51,382 bases of DNA from Erwinia sp. ErVv1 (GCF_900068895.1 NZ_CDPK01000011.1:1-51382); one strand, 5' to 3'. Shown: positions 1 through 11,005, numbered from the stretch's first letter. Numbers and translations are program-made. Notes: generated by a model from the sequence alone, not told the origin.

Positions 1-20
1 TAAACCAAGGTTTCCACGAA
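1..20. other. Putative DNA-invertase crossover site (right part), cut by the window edge
   Basis: The first 13 bases read TAAACCAAGGTTT, an imperfect palindrome centred on AA at 7-8. This matches, from memory, the core of hix/cix-type crossover sites, which are about 26 bp with a central dinucleotide flanked by AAACC and GGTTT. It lies about 67 bases upstream of an invertase gene, the usual arrangement in the P1, Mu and e14 systems. Only the right half and core are visible. Its partner and the invertible segment would lie outside the window to the left. Confidence 0.6.
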
Positions 21-86
21 AACAAACCCTGGCCCTGATAAACATCTTGCTGGCACACTTCATGACTTTTGTCGGGGGAGAAAATC

Positions 87-650
87 GTGCTAATTGGCTA
101 TATCAGGGTGTCAACAAATGAGCAGAACACCAGCTTACAGCGAATGGCTCTTCAGAGTGCAAATTGTGAGCAGATCTTTGAGGATAAAATCAGCGGTAAG
201 GCGACTGACAGGCCGGGGCTGAAAAAGGCTCTGCGCATGCTGCAGGCGGGGGACACGCTGATTGTCTGGAAGCTCGATCGGCTTGGGCGCAGTATGCGAC
301 ATCTGGTTATGCTGACGGAGCAGCTGCGCGAGCGGGACGTTAATTTTAAAAGTCTGACCGACAGCATTGATACCGCCACGCCAATGGGGCGCTTTTTCTT
401 CCATATCATGGGAGCGTTGGCCGAAATGGAGCGTGAGCTTATCGTTGAGCGCACCCGAGCGGGCCTGGCTGCAGCGCGTGAGCAGGGGCGAATTGGCGGG
501 CGTCGGCCGAAATTAACCCATGCGCAGTGGGAACAGATTGGTCGGTTGATCAAAGCGGGCCACAGCCGCGCGGAAATTGCCCGCATCTACGATGTGTCTG
601 AGAAAACGGTTTATAAATATCATCCGGCGCATGCGCTATGTGGGCGCTGA
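87..650 (+). CDS. Site-specific DNA invertase, Pin/Cin/Hin family serine recombinase
   Basis: This is a serine recombinase of about 187 residues that inverts a DNA segment between two crossover sites, typically switching phage tail-fibre genes with help from Fis. The N-terminus runs MLIGYIRVST, with catalytic Ser9. The family block KLDRLGRS and the stretch GRFFFHIMGALAEMERELI are present, followed by a C-terminal helix-turn-helix (about residues 140-182) containing GRRPKL and YDVSEKTVYK. GTG at 87 is preferred over an in-frame TTG at 69 because GGGGGAG sits six bases upstream and the N-terminus then matches Pin. A crossover-site core lies at 1-20. The last residues after YKYHPAHA differ from Pin. 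It is probably the edge of a prophage or remnant extending leftwards. Family is certain; which segment it inverts cannot be seen. Confidence 0.93.
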   Translation: MLIGYIRVSTNEQNTSLQRMALQSANCEQIFEDKISGKATDRPGLKKALRMLQAGDTLIVWKLDRLGRSMRHLVMLTEQLRERDVNFKSLTDSIDTATPMGRFFFHIMGALAEMERELIVERTRAGLAAAREQGRIGGRRPKLTHAQWEQIGRLIKAGHSRAEIARIYDVSEKTVYKYHPAHALCGR

Positions 651-696
651 TAGTGAGTTTCTTTCCGTGCGCAGCAGAAATAATAGCGCCCCTTTC

Positions 697-1536
697 CTAA
701 ACCAGCTTTTTCACCAGCGCCTCGCTATGCCGGATATGATCCCCGGCCCGCTCGGGATCGCGCTGTACCAGCGCCATAAACAGCAGGTCGGTCAGCGTTA
801 GCTGGGCGGTGGTGGAAGAGATTGCCGCGCTGCGCGTGGTCTGCTCCTCGGCTACCGTATAAAGACAGTGGTTAGCGCGCTGCTGTAGCGTGTTGGGAGT
901 AAAGCCGGTGAAGGCGAGCACGTTCGCCCCGGCGCGCTGGGCTTCCTGGGCCGCGAGGTTGATCTCGCGTCGCTCGCCGGTGTAGGAGATGGCTAACAGC
1001 AGATCGCCCGGGCCCAGCGCCTGTACGCTGGCCAGCAGGGCATGCATATCCTGTTCGGCGACCGCGCTCATGCCGATTTTCATCAGCTTCCAGGAGAAAT
1101 CCTTTGCCACCAGACCCGATGCGCCAATCCCCACCAGCACAATGCGATTGGCTTCCTGCAGCAGCCTCAGCGTCTCAAGCAGCATGGCCTCGCTGTTAAT
1201 ATCCAGCGTTGCGCGAATCGCTGACTGCTTCTCCATCAGCAGCTTTTCTCCCACCGCCTTCAGCGGATCGTCACTCAGGATCAGGTTGTGGACGGTGAGG
1301 GCATCTTTACCGGCCAGCGATTCGCTCAGCGCCAGCTTGAGGGCAGGAAAGCCTTTATAGCCCAGCTTTTGCGCGAATTTCACCACGCTTGACTGGCTGA
1401 CGCCGATCTCCTCCGCCAGCTTCTGTGAGCTGAGATGTCGTGCACGATCCGGCTGGGACAATACAAAATCAGCCACCCGACGCTCATTGAGCGCCAGACT
1501 GGGATAGAGCTGACGAATGCGCAGTAGTGAACTCAT
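697..1536 (-). CDS. yfhH: RpiR/MurR-family transcriptional regulator YfhH
   Basis: This DNA-binding regulator has an N-terminal RpiR helix-turn-helix (about residues 1-77, with LSSQKLAEEIGVSQSSVVKF) and a C-terminal sugar-phosphate-binding SIS domain (about 120-260). It is 279 residues, close to E. coli YfhH (282), and shares the ending HSEALVKKLV and the block KLGYKGFPALKLALSE, so it is YfhH rather than MurR. GGAGAG precedes ATG at 1536. In E. coli yfhH lies beside pgpC and far from murQ; here it is divergent from murQ with a 182-bp shared control region. I infer that it responds to MurNAc-6-phosphate or a related sugar phosphate and controls murQ, by analogy with MurR. Confidence 0.88.
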   Translation of the reverse strand: MSSLLRIRQLYPSLALNERRVADFVLSQPDRARHLSSQKLAEEIGVSQSSVVKFAQKLGYKGFPALKLALSESLAGKDALTVHNLILSDDPLKAVGEKLLMEKQSAIRATLDINSEAMLLETLRLLQEANRIVLVGIGASGLVAKDFSWKLMKIGMSAVAEQDMHALLASVQALGPGDLLLAISYTGERREINLAAQEAQRAGANVLAFTGFTPNTLQQRANHCLYTVAEEQTTRSAAISSTTAQLTLTDLLFMALVQRDPERAGDHIRHSEALVKKLV

Positions 1537-1658
1537 TGATTTATCTCTCCTGAGAGTAACAATTTCCTGAACGAAAGAGAGTGATAATAGCCTGCCGGTA
1601 GCGCTGCGGCACGGTTATCGCATAACATCATTAAAAGTGAGCCCCGATGCCCGACTGC

Positions 1659-1703
1659 GAATATAATATTCCTTACCAGGTTATATTACTGAATTAAAAA
1701 TTC
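1659..1703. promoter_or_regulatory. Paired palindromes in the yfhH-murQ control region
   Basis: Two short perfect palindromes lie just upstream of murQ: GAATATAATATTC (1659-1671) and GAATTAAAAATTC (1691-1703). Their centres are 32 bp apart, about three helical turns, so a dimeric or tetrameric regulator could bind both on one face. TTATAT between them could be a -10 element. Assignment as a YfhH operator is inference from position and from RpiR-family habits. Confidence 0.35.
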
Positions 1704-1718
1704 ACACATGAGCCCGTT

Positions 1719-2618
1719 ATGAATCTTGGTACCCTGATTTCGGAAACACGTAATAGTGAAACAATGGATCTCGACAGCCTCTCAACGCTTGAGATGGTAA
1801 CGGCATTCAATCAGCAGGATGCAAAGGTGGCGGAAGCCGTCCGTCTGACGCTGCCCCAGGTTGCGCAGGCCGTTGAGGCTGCTGCTGCCGCGTTTAGTGC
1901 AGGCGGGCGGCTGATTTATATGGGCGCAGGTACCAGCGGGCGTCTGGGCGTGCTCGATGCCTCTGAGTGCCCGCCAACCTTTGGCGTCCCTCACGGCCAG
2001 GTTATTGGGTTGATTGCAGGCGGCCCCGGTGCGCTGCTTAAGGCGGTGGAAGGCGCTGAAGACAGCGAGCAGCTGGGAATTGATGATTTGCAGGCGCTAA
2101 ACCTGACCTCAGCCGACATGGTTGTTGGGCTGGCCGCCTCTGGCAGAACGCCGTATGTGATAGGGGGATTACGTTTTGCCCGCCAGCTGGGCTGCCGTAC
2201 GGCGGCGGTTTCCTGTAACCCGGATTCGCCCATTGCCCGAGAGGCTGAAATTGCCATTTCTCCAGTGGTGGGGCCGGAGGCGCTGACCGGCTCAACCCGG
2301 CTGAAATCGGGTACGGCGCAGAAGCTGGTGCTGAATATGATCTCTACCGGCGCGATGGTTAAAGTCGGCAAGGTCTATCAGAATTTGATGGTGGATATGC
2401 AGGCAACCAACGTTAAGCTGGTCGATCGGGCCTGCCGGATGGTGTGTCAGGCCACCGGCTGTACGGCACAGGAAGCGGAGCATGCGCTAAAGCAGACCCA
2501 CTTTGAGGTTAAACCCGCCGTGCTGATGGTGCTTACCGGCCTTTCAGCCGCGCAGGCAAGCGCAGGGCTGGCAAAGCATAATGGATTTCTCCGTGCCGCC
2601 CTCGGAGATAAAGCGTAA
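1719..2618 (+). CDS. murQ: N-acetylmuramic acid 6-phosphate etherase MurQ
   Basis: MurQ cleaves the D-lactyl ether of MurNAc-6-phosphate to give GlcNAc-6-phosphate and lactate, in cytoplasmic recycling of the cell wall sugar. The protein has 299 residues (E. coli 298) and is a SIS-domain enzyme. Signature stretches include [20 protein letters not shown] (about 69-88) with the catalytic glutamate in ASECPP, a second acidic site in VEGAEDS, and [16 protein letters not shown]. The start at 1719 fits the E. coli N-terminus, though the ribosome-binding site is weak. No murP transporter is adjacent, so the substrate probably comes from anhydro-MurNAc recycling or a transporter elsewhere. It diverges from yfhH, its probable regulator. 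Confidence 0.95.
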   Translation: MNLGTLISETRNSETMDLDSLSTLEMVTAFNQQDAKVAEAVRLTLPQVAQAVEAAAAAFSAGGRLIYMGAGTSGRLGVLDASECPPTFGVPHGQVIGLIAGGPGALLKAVEGAEDSEQLGIDDLQALNLTSADMVVGLAASGRTPYVIGGLRFARQLGCRTAAVSCNPDSPIAREAEIAISPVVGPEALTGSTRLKSGTAQKLVLNMISTGAMVKVGKVYQNLMVDMQATNVKLVDRACRMVCQATGCTAQEAEHALKQTHFEVKPAVLMVLTGLSAAQASAGLAKHNGFLRAALGDKA

Positions 2619-2823
2619 GCGAACGCGCTGGTAACTCAATTGCGGCACAAATAGCGCAACCGTGGTACCTGTTACGCCCGGCTATTTAGCATTAGCGTTC
2701 ACAATGCAGAGTGACAGCAGCTACGGCAGGGCATCGCGTTGGCGTTCATCATTATCGCTGCTAAGGTATGAGTATCGTGCACGGCACAAAGTACAGAATT
2801 TAATGATATCCAGGGAGTAATGT

Positions 2824-4093
<1,270 letters not shown>

Positions 4094-4130
4094 ACAACGG
4101 CGCGTCATACCGCTCCACCACCGCACAATA

Positions 4131-4158
4131 TCAGCCCATCAGCCCATCAGCCCATCAG
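4131..4158. repeat. 8-bp tandem repeat at the 3' end of mltF
   Basis: The unit TCAGCCCA is repeated three times with a fourth partial copy (TCAG). The last copy overlaps the mltF stop codon (complement of 4155-4157). Changes in copy number could shift or extend the MltF C-terminus. Confidence 0.85.
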
Positions 4159-5612
4159 TTCAGCGCGATCTGCGGTTCCACCGCCGGATAGGCGTGGCCC
4201 AGCTGCGCCTCAAGTGCGGCCTGCTGGGCCAGCCTGCGCTCCTGCTCTTGTAAATATCCCGCCAGGCTGAGCTGGTAAATACGGATATTCTCCACGTAGT
4301 TATAGGCCTCCTGCCCGCGCGCATAGCCATAGCTGGTCTGGCTGTAATAGCGTTTCTGGCTGAGCATCGGCAGGCGCAGCTTCACGTCGGCCCAGCTATC
4401 CGGGTTGCCATTCTGCTTCTGCGTCAGCGTTCGCGCGTCCAGCATATGGGCATAGCCCATATTATAGGCCGCCAGCGCAAACCAGATCCGCTCATCTTCC
4501 GGGATCGTCTGCGGGATCTTTTCCATCATTCTTGTCAGGTATTCACTGCCGCCGCGAATACTTTGCTCCGGGTCGGTACGATCGCTGACCGACAGGCTCT
4601 CTGCCGTATTGCGCGTCAGCATCATCATGCCGCGTACGCCGGTAGGGGAGGTTGCCTGCGGGTTCCAGTGTGACTCCTGCCAGGAGATCGCGGCGAGCAG
4701 GCGCCAGTCGATGGCGCTGGCGTACTTTTCAAACAGCGGGCGAATGGCGGGCAGCGTGCCATCAATGGCGCGCAGGAAGGTGCGCGTATCAACATAGTCG
4801 AAGGTGCCGACATGTCCGAGATACTTCTCCTCCAGCCGTGCCATCGCCCCCTCTTCAGCCATCGCATTGAAGTAATCAAGCATCGCCGCATCCAGGCTGT
4901 CATCGCGGTCACGCTGAATATACCAGGTGACCGGCTCCTCTTCCGTGATATCAAACGCCACCGCCAGCTGCGGGTGGATCCGCTGGAGCAGGGCAATGGA
5001 GACGGAATCGCCCACGGTATAATCAAGTTTGCCGTCAGCGACCGCTTCCAGCAGCGTGCTGGGACTCTGATCGGTGGAGATGGCCCAGTCGAGATGCGGA
5101 TACTGCGCCTGCTTCATGTTTCGCAGCGTAGAGAGATAAGCAGAATCGGAGGCCACCGTCAGGCGCCCCTTCAGGTCTGCCAGACTTTTAGGGCGCGGTT
5201 GACCCATACGGTAAACCAGCTGCTGTGAAACGGAGTAATAGGCGGGTCCGGTACGAAAGTGTTTCAACCGGTCGCTGCTATAAATCAGTCCCGCCGCCAG
5301 CACGTCAGCCCGATCGTCGTCCAGGTCGTCAAACAGCTCACTCAAATTCTGACGAACGGTTACCTGCAGCTTAACGCCCAGATAGCGGGCAAAACGTTTC
5401 GCCAGCTCGTAATCCATACCGGCCGGTGCTTTATTGATGGTGTAGTAAGTCAGCGGGGAATTTAGCGTGCTGACACGCAGAACGCCCCGCGATTTTATCT
5501 GCTCAATACGGTCCTGCGACCCCCCATGCCAGGGGATCGCAGGCCACAGTGCCAGCGCGAGCAGCACGGTGATTAGCCCGATGAAAAGATAATTAAATTT
5601 TAGGTGTTTCAA
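4155..5612 (-). CDS. mltF: Membrane-bound lytic murein transglycosylase F
   Basis: MltF is an outer-membrane-associated enzyme that cleaves peptidoglycan to 1,6-anhydromuropeptides. An N-terminal hydrophobic segment (about residues 8-24) is followed by a periplasmic solute-binding-like domain (about 40-270, starting [10 protein letters not shown]) and a C-terminal lysozyme-like SLT domain (about 290-470). The catalytic Glu lies in [20 protein letters not shown], and [13 protein letters not shown] is typical. It has 485 residues against 518 in E. coli, the difference being a shorter C-terminal tail. The start is TTG at 5612, which gives [12 protein letters not shown], matching E. coli MKKLKINYLFIG. 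The gene diverges from purL. An 8-bp tandem repeat touches its stop codon. Confidence 0.93.
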   Translation of the reverse strand: MKHLKFNYLFIGLITVLLALALWPAIPWHGGSQDRIEQIKSRGVLRVSTLNSPLTYYTINKAPAGMDYELAKRFARYLGVKLQVTVRQNLSELFDDLDDDRADVLAAGLIYSSDRLKHFRTGPAYYSVSQQLVYRMGQPRPKSLADLKGRLTVASDSAYLSTLRNMKQAQYPHLDWAISTDQSPSTLLEAVADGKLDYTVGDSVSIALLQRIHPQLAVAFDITEEEPVTWYIQRDRDDSLDAAMLDYFNAMAEEGAMARLEEKYLGHVGTFDYVDTRTFLRAIDGTLPAIRPLFEKYASAIDWRLLAAISWQESHWNPQATSPTGVRGMMMLTRNTAESLSVSDRTDPEQSIRGGSEYLTRMMEKIPQTIPEDERIWFALAAYNMGYAHMLDARTLTQKQNGNPDSWADVKLRLPMLSQKRYYSQTSYGYARGQEAYNYVENIRIYQLSLAGYLQEQERRLAQQAALEAQLGHAYPAVEPQIALN

Positions 5613-5777
5613 ATAGTTATCTCTCTAATTCGCTCAGGTTTCTGCCTTTAGCGGCAGTATATGTTGTTTGTATTGGCTCCCGAGCGTGGGGCATTTTGCG
5701 CAACTCATGTCCCTTGCGCAACAGAATTAATATGGAATTGGGTGATTTTCAGCCAATTCCGCAGGTCGATATATTCT

Positions 5778-5816
5778 GCGCAAACGGTTTCGTAAAGGGC
5801 GGGGATTCTCTATAAT
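5778..5816 (+). promoter_or_regulatory. purL promoter with PurR operator
   Basis: GCGCAAACGGTTTCGT (5778-5793) matches the 16-bp PurR box with its central CG-containing palindrome. It overlaps the -35 position of a promoter whose -10 is TATAAT (5811-5816). This is the layout known for E. coli purL, where purine-loaded PurR represses de novo purine synthesis. Confidence 0.85.
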
Positions 5817-5882
5817 GGCCCCCGTTTTCCCTGTTGCGCCCAAAGAAGCGTCGCCCGGCGCTTCGAAGACGAGAGATCTTTG

Positions 5883-8800
5883 ATGATGGAAATTCTGCGT
5901 GGTTCGCCCGCTCTGTCGGCATTTCGTATTAACAAACTGCTGGCCCGCTTTCAGGACGCTCACCTGCCGGTGAGTGATATATACGCTGAGTACGTCCATT
6001 TCGCCGATGTCAGCGCGCCCCTAAATGCAGAAGACAAGGTTCGCCTGCAGCGCCTGCTGAAATATGGCCCCTCTCTCGCCGAACACACCCCCGAAGGGCG
6101 CCTGCTGCTGGTAACGCCTCGTCCCGGCACGCTCTCACCCTGGTCGTCAAAAGCGACCGATATCGCCCATAACTGCAGTCTGCCGCAGGTCAGGCGTCTT
6201 GAGCGGGGGCTGGCTTTTTACATTAAAGGCCCGTCATTGACCTCCGCACACTGGTCGCAGTTGGGTATGATGCTGCACGACCGGATGGTGGAAGTGGTGC
6301 TGACTGAGCTGAGCCAGGCTGAACAACTTTTTGTTCAGCACGAACCTGCGCCACTCCAGAGCGTCGATGCGCTGGGCGAAGGGCGTAGCGCCCTGGAGCA
6401 GGCCAACCGCAGGCTGGGCCTGGCGCTGGCAGAGGATGAAATCGATTACCTGCTTAGCGCATTTCAGACCCTCGGGCGCAATCCAAACGACATTGAACTC
6501 TATATGTTTGCTCAGGCAAACTCCGAGCACTGCCGCCATAAAATCTTCAACGCCGACTGGATCATTGACGGTGAGCAGCAGCCAAAATCGCTGTTCAAAA
6601 TGATCAAGAATACCTTCGAGAAAACGCCTGACTACGTGCTGTCTGCCTATAAAGATAACGCGGCGGTAATGGAAGGCTCGACGGTAGGTCGCTTCTACGC
6701 CGACGCCGAGCGGCATCAGTACGACTTTCATCAGGAACAGACCGACATCTTGATGAAGGTGGAGACGCACAACCACCCTACGGCAATCTCCCCCTGGCCG
6801 GGCGCCGCGACCGGTTCCGGCGGTGAAATTCGCGATGAGGGTGCGACAGGCCGCGGTGCTAAACCGAAGGCGGGGCTGGTGGGCTTCTCCGTCTCCAACC
6901 TGCGCATTCCAGGCTTTGAACAGCCGTGGGAAGAAGATTTCGGCAAGCCGGAACGCATCGTCACGGCGCTGGATATCATGACGGATGGCCCGCTGGGCGG
7001 CGCGGCATTCAATAATGAATTTGGACGTCCGGCGCTGAATGGCTACTTCCGCACCTATGAAGAAGAGGTAAACAGCCACAACGGCATTGAGCTGCGTGGC
7101 TACCACAAGCCGATTATGCTGGCGGGTGGCATGGGGAATATCCGCGCCGACCACGTACAGAAGGGTGAAATTACCGTGGGCGCGAAGCTGATCGTTCTCG
7201 GTGGCCCGGCGATGAATATCGGCCTGGGCGGCGGCGCAGCCTCCTCTATGGCGTCAGGGCAGTCTGATGCCGATCTGGACTTCGCCTCGGTACAGCGTGA
7301 CAACCCGGAAATGGAGCGTCGCTGTCAGGAAGTGATCGATCGCTGCTGGCAGCTGGGCGAGGACAACCCGATTCAGTTTATCCACGATGTGGGCGCGGGC
7401 GGCCTGTCAAACGCCATGCCGGAACTGGTTAGCGACGGCGGTCGTGGCGGTCGCTTCAACCTCCGCGACATCCTCAGCGATGAGCCGGGAATGAGCCCGC
7501 TGGAGGTATGGTGTAACGAATCGCAGGAGCGCTACGTGCTCTCCGTTTCGCCGGATAAGCTGGCGCAGTTTGATGCCCTGTGTAAGCGTGAACGCGCACC
7601 GTACGCGGTAATTGGTGAAGCGACCGAAGAGCTGCATCTGGCACTTTCCGACAGTCACTTCAACACGCAGCCTATTGATATGCCGCTGGACGTGCTGCTG
7701 GGCAAAACGCCAAAAATGACCCGCGACGTCAGTACGCTGAAAGCGGTGGGTGAGCCGCTGGATCGCCACGATATTACCCTGGCCGAGGCGGTCAGGCGTG
7801 TGCTTCATCTGCCGTCCGTGGCGGAAAAAACCTTTTTGATAACTATCGGTGACCGCTCGGTGACCGGGATGGTGGCTCGCGACCAGATGGTTGGTCCCTG
7901 GCAGATCCCGGTGGCTAACTGCGCCGTGACCACCGCCAGCCTCGACAGCTACTACGGTGAGGCGATGGCGCTGGGTGAGCGTGCGCCGGTTGCCCTGCTG
8001 GATTTTGCTGCTTCCGGTCGCCTCGCGGTGGGGGAAGCCCTGACCAACATTGCCGCCACGCAGATCGGTTCGCTGAAGCGTATCAAACTTTCCGCCAACT
8101 GGATGGCGGCGGCGGGTCACCCGGGTGAAGATGCCGGTCTGTACGAAGCGGTTAAGGCGGTAGGCGAGGAGCTTTGTCCGGCGCTGGGCATTACTATCCC
8201 GGTCGGCAAAGACTCCATGTCGATGAAAACCCGCTGGAAGCAGGGCAACGAACAGCGCGAAATGACCTCGCCTCTGTCGCTGGTGATCACCGCCTTCGCC
8301 CGCGTCGAGGATGTCCGCCGTACCGTGACGCCGCAGCTGCAACCCGGGCAGGATAACGCGCTGCTGCTTATCGACCTGGGTAAGGGGAATAACGCGCTGG
8401 GGGCGACCGCGCTGACGCAGGTTTATCGCCAGCTGGGCGACAAACCCGCGGATGTGCGCGATGCCAAACAGCTGGCGGGCTTCTTTAACGCCATCCAGAC
8501 GCTGGTGGCCGCGGGCAAACTGCTGGCCTACCACGACCGTTCAGACGGTGGCCTGCTGGTCACGCTGGCAGAGATGGCGTTTACCGGCCACTGTGGACTC
8601 CAGGTCGATATTGCCACGCTGGGCGATGATGCGCTGGCAGCGCTGTTCAACGAAGAGCTGGGCGCGGTTATTCAGATTGCCGCCGCCGATCGCGCTCAGG
8701 TTGAGCAGGCCTTTGCGGATAACGGCCTGGCCGACTGCGTTCACGTCCTTGGCAGGGCACAGGAAGGGGATCGTTTTGTTATCACCTCGGGCGAATCTGC

Positions 8801-9773
8801 GGTTTACAGCGAGAGCCGCACCCAGCTGCGCACCTGGTGGGCAGAAACCACCTGGCAGATGCAGCGACTGCGCGATAACCCGGACTGTGCCGATCAGGAG
8901 CATGAAGCGAAGAAAAACAGTCGCGATCCGGGTCTCAACGTCGCGCTGACGTTCAGGCCGGAAGAGGACGTTGCCGCACCGTTTATCGCCACCGGCGCGC
9001 GGCCAAAAGTGGCCGTTCTGCGCGAGCAGGGCGTTAACTCTCACGTTGAAATGGCGGCGGCTTTCCATCGGGCAGGCTTCGATGCCGTTGACGTGCATAT
9101 GAGTGACCTGCTGGCGGGGCGCACCGATCTGCAACGTTTCCAGACGCTGGTCGCCTGCGGCGGTTTCTCCTATGGCGACGTGCTGGGCGCGGGTGAAGGA
9201 TGGGCGAAATCCATCCTGTTCAATACTCGCGTGCGTGACGCATTTGAAGAGTTCTTCCACCGCCCGCAAACGCTGGCGCTGGGAGTGTGTAACGGCTGTC
9301 AGATGATGTCCAATCTGCATGAGCTGATCCCGGGTAGTGACGCCTGGCCACGCTTCGTGCGTAATCAGTCTGAACGGTTTGAAGCGCGCTTCAGCCTGGT
9401 AGAAGTGGCTGCCAGCCCGTCGCTACTGCTGGACGGCATGGTGGGGGCGCGTATGCCAATTGCCGTCTCTCACGGTGAAGGTTTCGTGGAGGTGCGGGAT
9501 GCGGCCCATCTGGCGAAGATTGAGCATCAGGGGCTGGTGGCGCTGCGCTTTGTCGATAACGCGGGCAACGTCACTCAGCAGTATCCGGCGAACCCAAATG
9601 GATCGCCGAACGGCATTACCGCGCTGACCAACGAAAGTGGGCGGGTGACGATAATGATGCCGCACCCTGAGCGCGTATTCCGTACGGTGAGTAACTCGTG
9701 GCATCCGGCGGAGTGGGGCGAAGACAGCCCGTGGATGCGTATTTTCCGCAATGCGCGCAAGCAGCTGGGTTAA
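5883..9773 (+). CDS. purL: Phosphoribosylformylglycinamidine synthase PurL
   Basis: This large single-chain FGAM synthetase converts FGAR, glutamine and ATP to FGAM in purine synthesis. It has 1296 residues (E. coli 1295). The order is an N-terminal domain, tandem PurM-like synthetase domains (signatures [53 protein letters not shown]) and a C-terminal class I glutaminase domain. The nucleophile cysteine lies in [13 protein letters not shown], with HPERVF near the end. ATG at 5883 is chosen because it gives [14 protein letters not shown] as in E. coli; an in-frame TTG precedes it. Transcription should be repressed by PurR at the upstream box. A long hairpin follows the stop. Confidence 0.98.
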   Translation: MMEILRGSPALSAFRINKLLARFQDAHLPVSDIYAEYVHFADVSAPLNAEDKVRLQRLLKYGPSLAEHTPEGRLLLVTPRPGTLSPWSSKATDIAHNCSLPQVRRLERGLAFYIKGPSLTSAHWSQLGMMLHDRMVEVVLTELSQAEQLFVQHEPAPLQSVDALGEGRSALEQANRRLGLALAEDEIDYLLSAFQTLGRNPNDIELYMFAQANSEHCRHKIFNADWIIDGEQQPKSLFKMIKNTFEKTPDYVLSAYKDNAAVMEGSTVGRFYADAERHQYDFHQEQTDILMKVETHNHPTAISPWPGAATGSGGEIRDEGATGRGAKPKAGLVGFSVSNLRIPGFEQPWEEDFGKPERIVTALDIMTDGPLGGAAFNNEFGRPALNGYFRTYEEEVNSHNGIELRGYHKPIMLAGGMGNIRADHVQKGEITVGAKLIVLGGPAMNIGLGGGAASSMASGQSDADLDFASVQRDNPEMERRCQEVIDRCWQLGEDNPIQFIHDVGAGGLSNAMPELVSDGGRGGRFNLRDILSDEPGMSPLEVWCNESQERYVLSVSPDKLAQFDALCKRERAPYAVIGEATEELHLALSDSHFNTQPIDMPLDVLLGKTPKMTRDVSTLKAVGEPLDRHDITLAEAVRRVLHLPSVAEKTFLITIGDRSVTGMVARDQMVGPWQIPVANCAVTTASLDSYYGEAMALGERAPVALLDFAASGRLAVGEALTNIAATQIGSLKRIKLSANWMAAAGHPGEDAGLYEAVKAVGEELCPALGITIPVGKDSMSMKTRWKQGNEQREMTSPLSLVITAFARVEDVRRTVTPQLQPGQDNALLLIDLGKGNNALGATALTQVYRQLGDKPADVRDAKQLAGFFNAIQTLVAAGKLLAYHDRSDGGLLVTLAEMAFTGHCGLQVDIATLGDDALAALFNEELGAVIQIAAADRAQVEQAFADNGLADCVHVLGRAQEGDRFVITSGESAVYSESRTQLRTWWAETTWQMQRLRDNPDCADQEHEAKKNSRDPGLNVALTFRPEEDVAAPFIATGARPKVAVLREQGVNSHVEMAAAFHRAGFDAVDVHMSDLLAGRTDLQRFQTLVACGGFSYGDVLGAGEGWAKSILFNTRVRDAFEEFFHRPQTLALGVCNGCQMMSNLHELIPGSDAWPRFVRNQSERFEARFSLVEVAASPSLLLDGMVGARMPIAVSHGEGFVEVRDAAHLAKIEHQGLVALRFVDNAGNVTQQYPANPNGSPNGITALTNESGRVTIMMPHPERVFRTVSNSWHPAEWGEDSPWMRIFRNARKQLG

Positions 9774-9781
9774 TCGCTGTA

Positions 9782-9817
9782 GCCGGAAGCCTGCACGTGC
9801 TGCGTGCTGCTTCCGGC
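9782..9817 (+). repeat. Long nested hairpin downstream of purL (REP-like)
   Basis: GCCGGAAGC (9782-9790) pairs with GCTTCCGGC (9809-9817), and inside this GCACG pairs with CGTGC around a five-base loop. The context GCCGG...CCGGCCTCTTA recalls enterobacterial REP elements. No clear T-run follows, so it may stabilise the purL 3' end rather than act as an intrinsic terminator. Confidence 0.55.
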
Positions 9818-9966
9818 CTCTTACCGGCCCTTATCACGCCTTTACGGCATTTCATATACACGGTATTCCAGAGTAAGATCGCAACCGTCAACAGCGTCAG
9901 TTCGCTGGCGCGATAGCTCTGATGTGCTGGCTTTAGGGTCTTTCAAAAAAAGACGAAAGTTGATTT

Positions 9967-10596
9967 TCAGTAGTTATGAGCTAATTTTACCAAAAACGCC
10001 ATTTCTTCCGCCGTTTTTTGTCTTAACAGATTTAAATCAATACCCCCAAACTTTCTCATGAAAACCTGATCGGTTAGTCTTGAATTTACGATATTTTTCA
10101 ATTTATTTTTTTCATCCCGAGATTGCGAATAAGAAGATAATCTCTCAATCCGTTCTGATAAAGACTTATTGTTATACAGTATCTGTGAGATGCTACTTTG
10201 CGTACATTTCGGATCTAATTTCACCGCGCCAAGCCTCGATGATACTTTAAGAAAAATATCATCTCTCTGTTTATTGTTTATAATGTTACCCTGTTGTTCA
10301 CATGCTGCATCGATAGTTTTATTAACCTCGGAGGATAAAATACTTATCGTTTCCTCCTTAAACCACTCTGTTTTTCTACTGCCTTTAAGTGCTTTATCTA
10401 TTACTGAGTATAGATCTTTACTTTCAAATCTTTCCTTTTTTCCTTTAAAAGAGAAAGTAATAACTTCATTGTTTATCTTTAAAAGATTCCCGATAAATCC
10501 GTATTTTTTCTCAGAGCGAACCTCCAGGTTGCTGATTTTTCTGCTGCATATTTTTTTTACCAAAAAAGATGACACTCTCGAAATATTAGAAATCAT
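9967..10596 (-). CDS. Orphan A+T-rich hypothetical protein (209 aa)
   Basis: I do not recognise this protein. It has 209 residues, is rich in Lys, Ser, Ile and Asn, and shows no signal peptide or clear membrane segment. It begins MISNISRVSSFLVKK, a possible amphipathic basic helix. The C-terminal half (about 110-209) looks helical and charged. ATG at 10596 has GAGGTG about seven bases upstream, supporting real translation. Base composition is far below its neighbours: one counted 60-base line inside it is 35% G+C. It stands between purL and glmY, where E. coli has no protein gene, and the DNA upstream carries insertion-sequence scars. Recent transfer is likely. A secreted effector or defence/toxin role is possible but nothing in the sequence proves it. 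Confidence 0.65.
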   Translation of the reverse strand: MISNISRVSSFLVKKICSRKISNLEVRSEKKYGFIGNLLKINNEVITFSFKGKKERFESKDLYSVIDKALKGSRKTEWFKEETISILSSEVNKTIDAACEQQGNIINNKQRDDIFLKVSSRLGAVKLDPKCTQSSISQILYNNKSLSERIERLSSYSQSRDEKNKLKNIVNSRLTDQVFMRKFGGIDLNLLRQKTAEEMAFLVKLAHNY

Positions 10597-10700
10597 ATAT
10601 ACACCTCAAAATTTCAAATACGAATTAGAGCATAAATTAAAATTTTTTTTTATAAAAAAACGCTCTTACTCGGGGGCTGAAACCCAATCGAACGAAAACG

Positions 10701-10858
10701 GGCACTGTTGCGAAGATCCCTGCGTCGTAACAGCAAAGCGGCATATCGGTTTCTGGGACAGATGACGAAGGCAGGTATGCCAGGAAGAGAGGGTATTGAC
10801 TGAAAACCCGACAAGCCACAGGGCCGCTCGCCCCGAGTCTGATTTATTCAACAAAGCT
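10701..10858. mobile_element. Mosaic of insertion-sequence remnants (IS6/IS26-like and IS5/IS903-like)
   Basis: GGCACTGTTGCGAA at 10701-10714 resembles the IS26 terminal repeat (from memory GGCACTGTTGCAAA). Frame 10723-10803 translates as RRNSKAAYRFLG, an internal piece of IS26-type transposase, then QMTKAGMPGREGID and stop, which resembles the C-terminus of IS903-type transposase (NKMTKAGMPESVRIA). GATTTATTCAACAAAGC at 10841-10857 is the complement of the IS903 end GGCTTTGTTGAATAAATC. Two unrelated families are therefore fused within about 160 bp. No intact transposase remains. Confidence 0.65.
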
Positions 10859-10987
10859 ATCTTAATGGCCAGGATCCAATCTAAACGTACTACAATTTTC
10901 GATATCCATACTGACCCCTCAGAGCCTCAGCGCGTTGGGGGCGCTTTCCTGTCAGGAGCGCATATGCGTTAGGATGCATGGCGTAAG

Positions 10988-11005
10988 TGTTACAGATAAA
11001 CGACA
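10988..11005. promoter_or_regulatory. Putative GlrR binding site 1
   Basis: TGTT-N10-GACA matches the GlrR motif TGTC-N10-GACA with one mismatch. It is the farthest of three sites upstream of the glmY sigma-54 promoter. Confidence 0.55.

Noticed and set aside
697-1536. Assignment of this regulator as MurR
   Set aside because: Adjacency to murQ suggests MurR, but the sequence is much closer to recalled E. coli YfhH, including the C-terminal HSEALVKKLV.
6234-7154. Long minus-strand open frame inside purL
   Set aside because: It lies entirely within the conserved purL coding frame and encodes no recognisable protein. High G+C genes commonly give such antisense frames.
9939-9955. GTCTTT...AAAGAC palindrome as terminator of the orphan gene
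   Set aside because: The stem is only six weak pairs and no T-run follows on the minus strand.
10169-10765. 198-residue plus-strand frame overlapping the orphan gene
   Set aside because: It runs antisense to the better-supported 209-residue gene, lacks a ribosome-binding site, and crosses the insertion-sequence scar.
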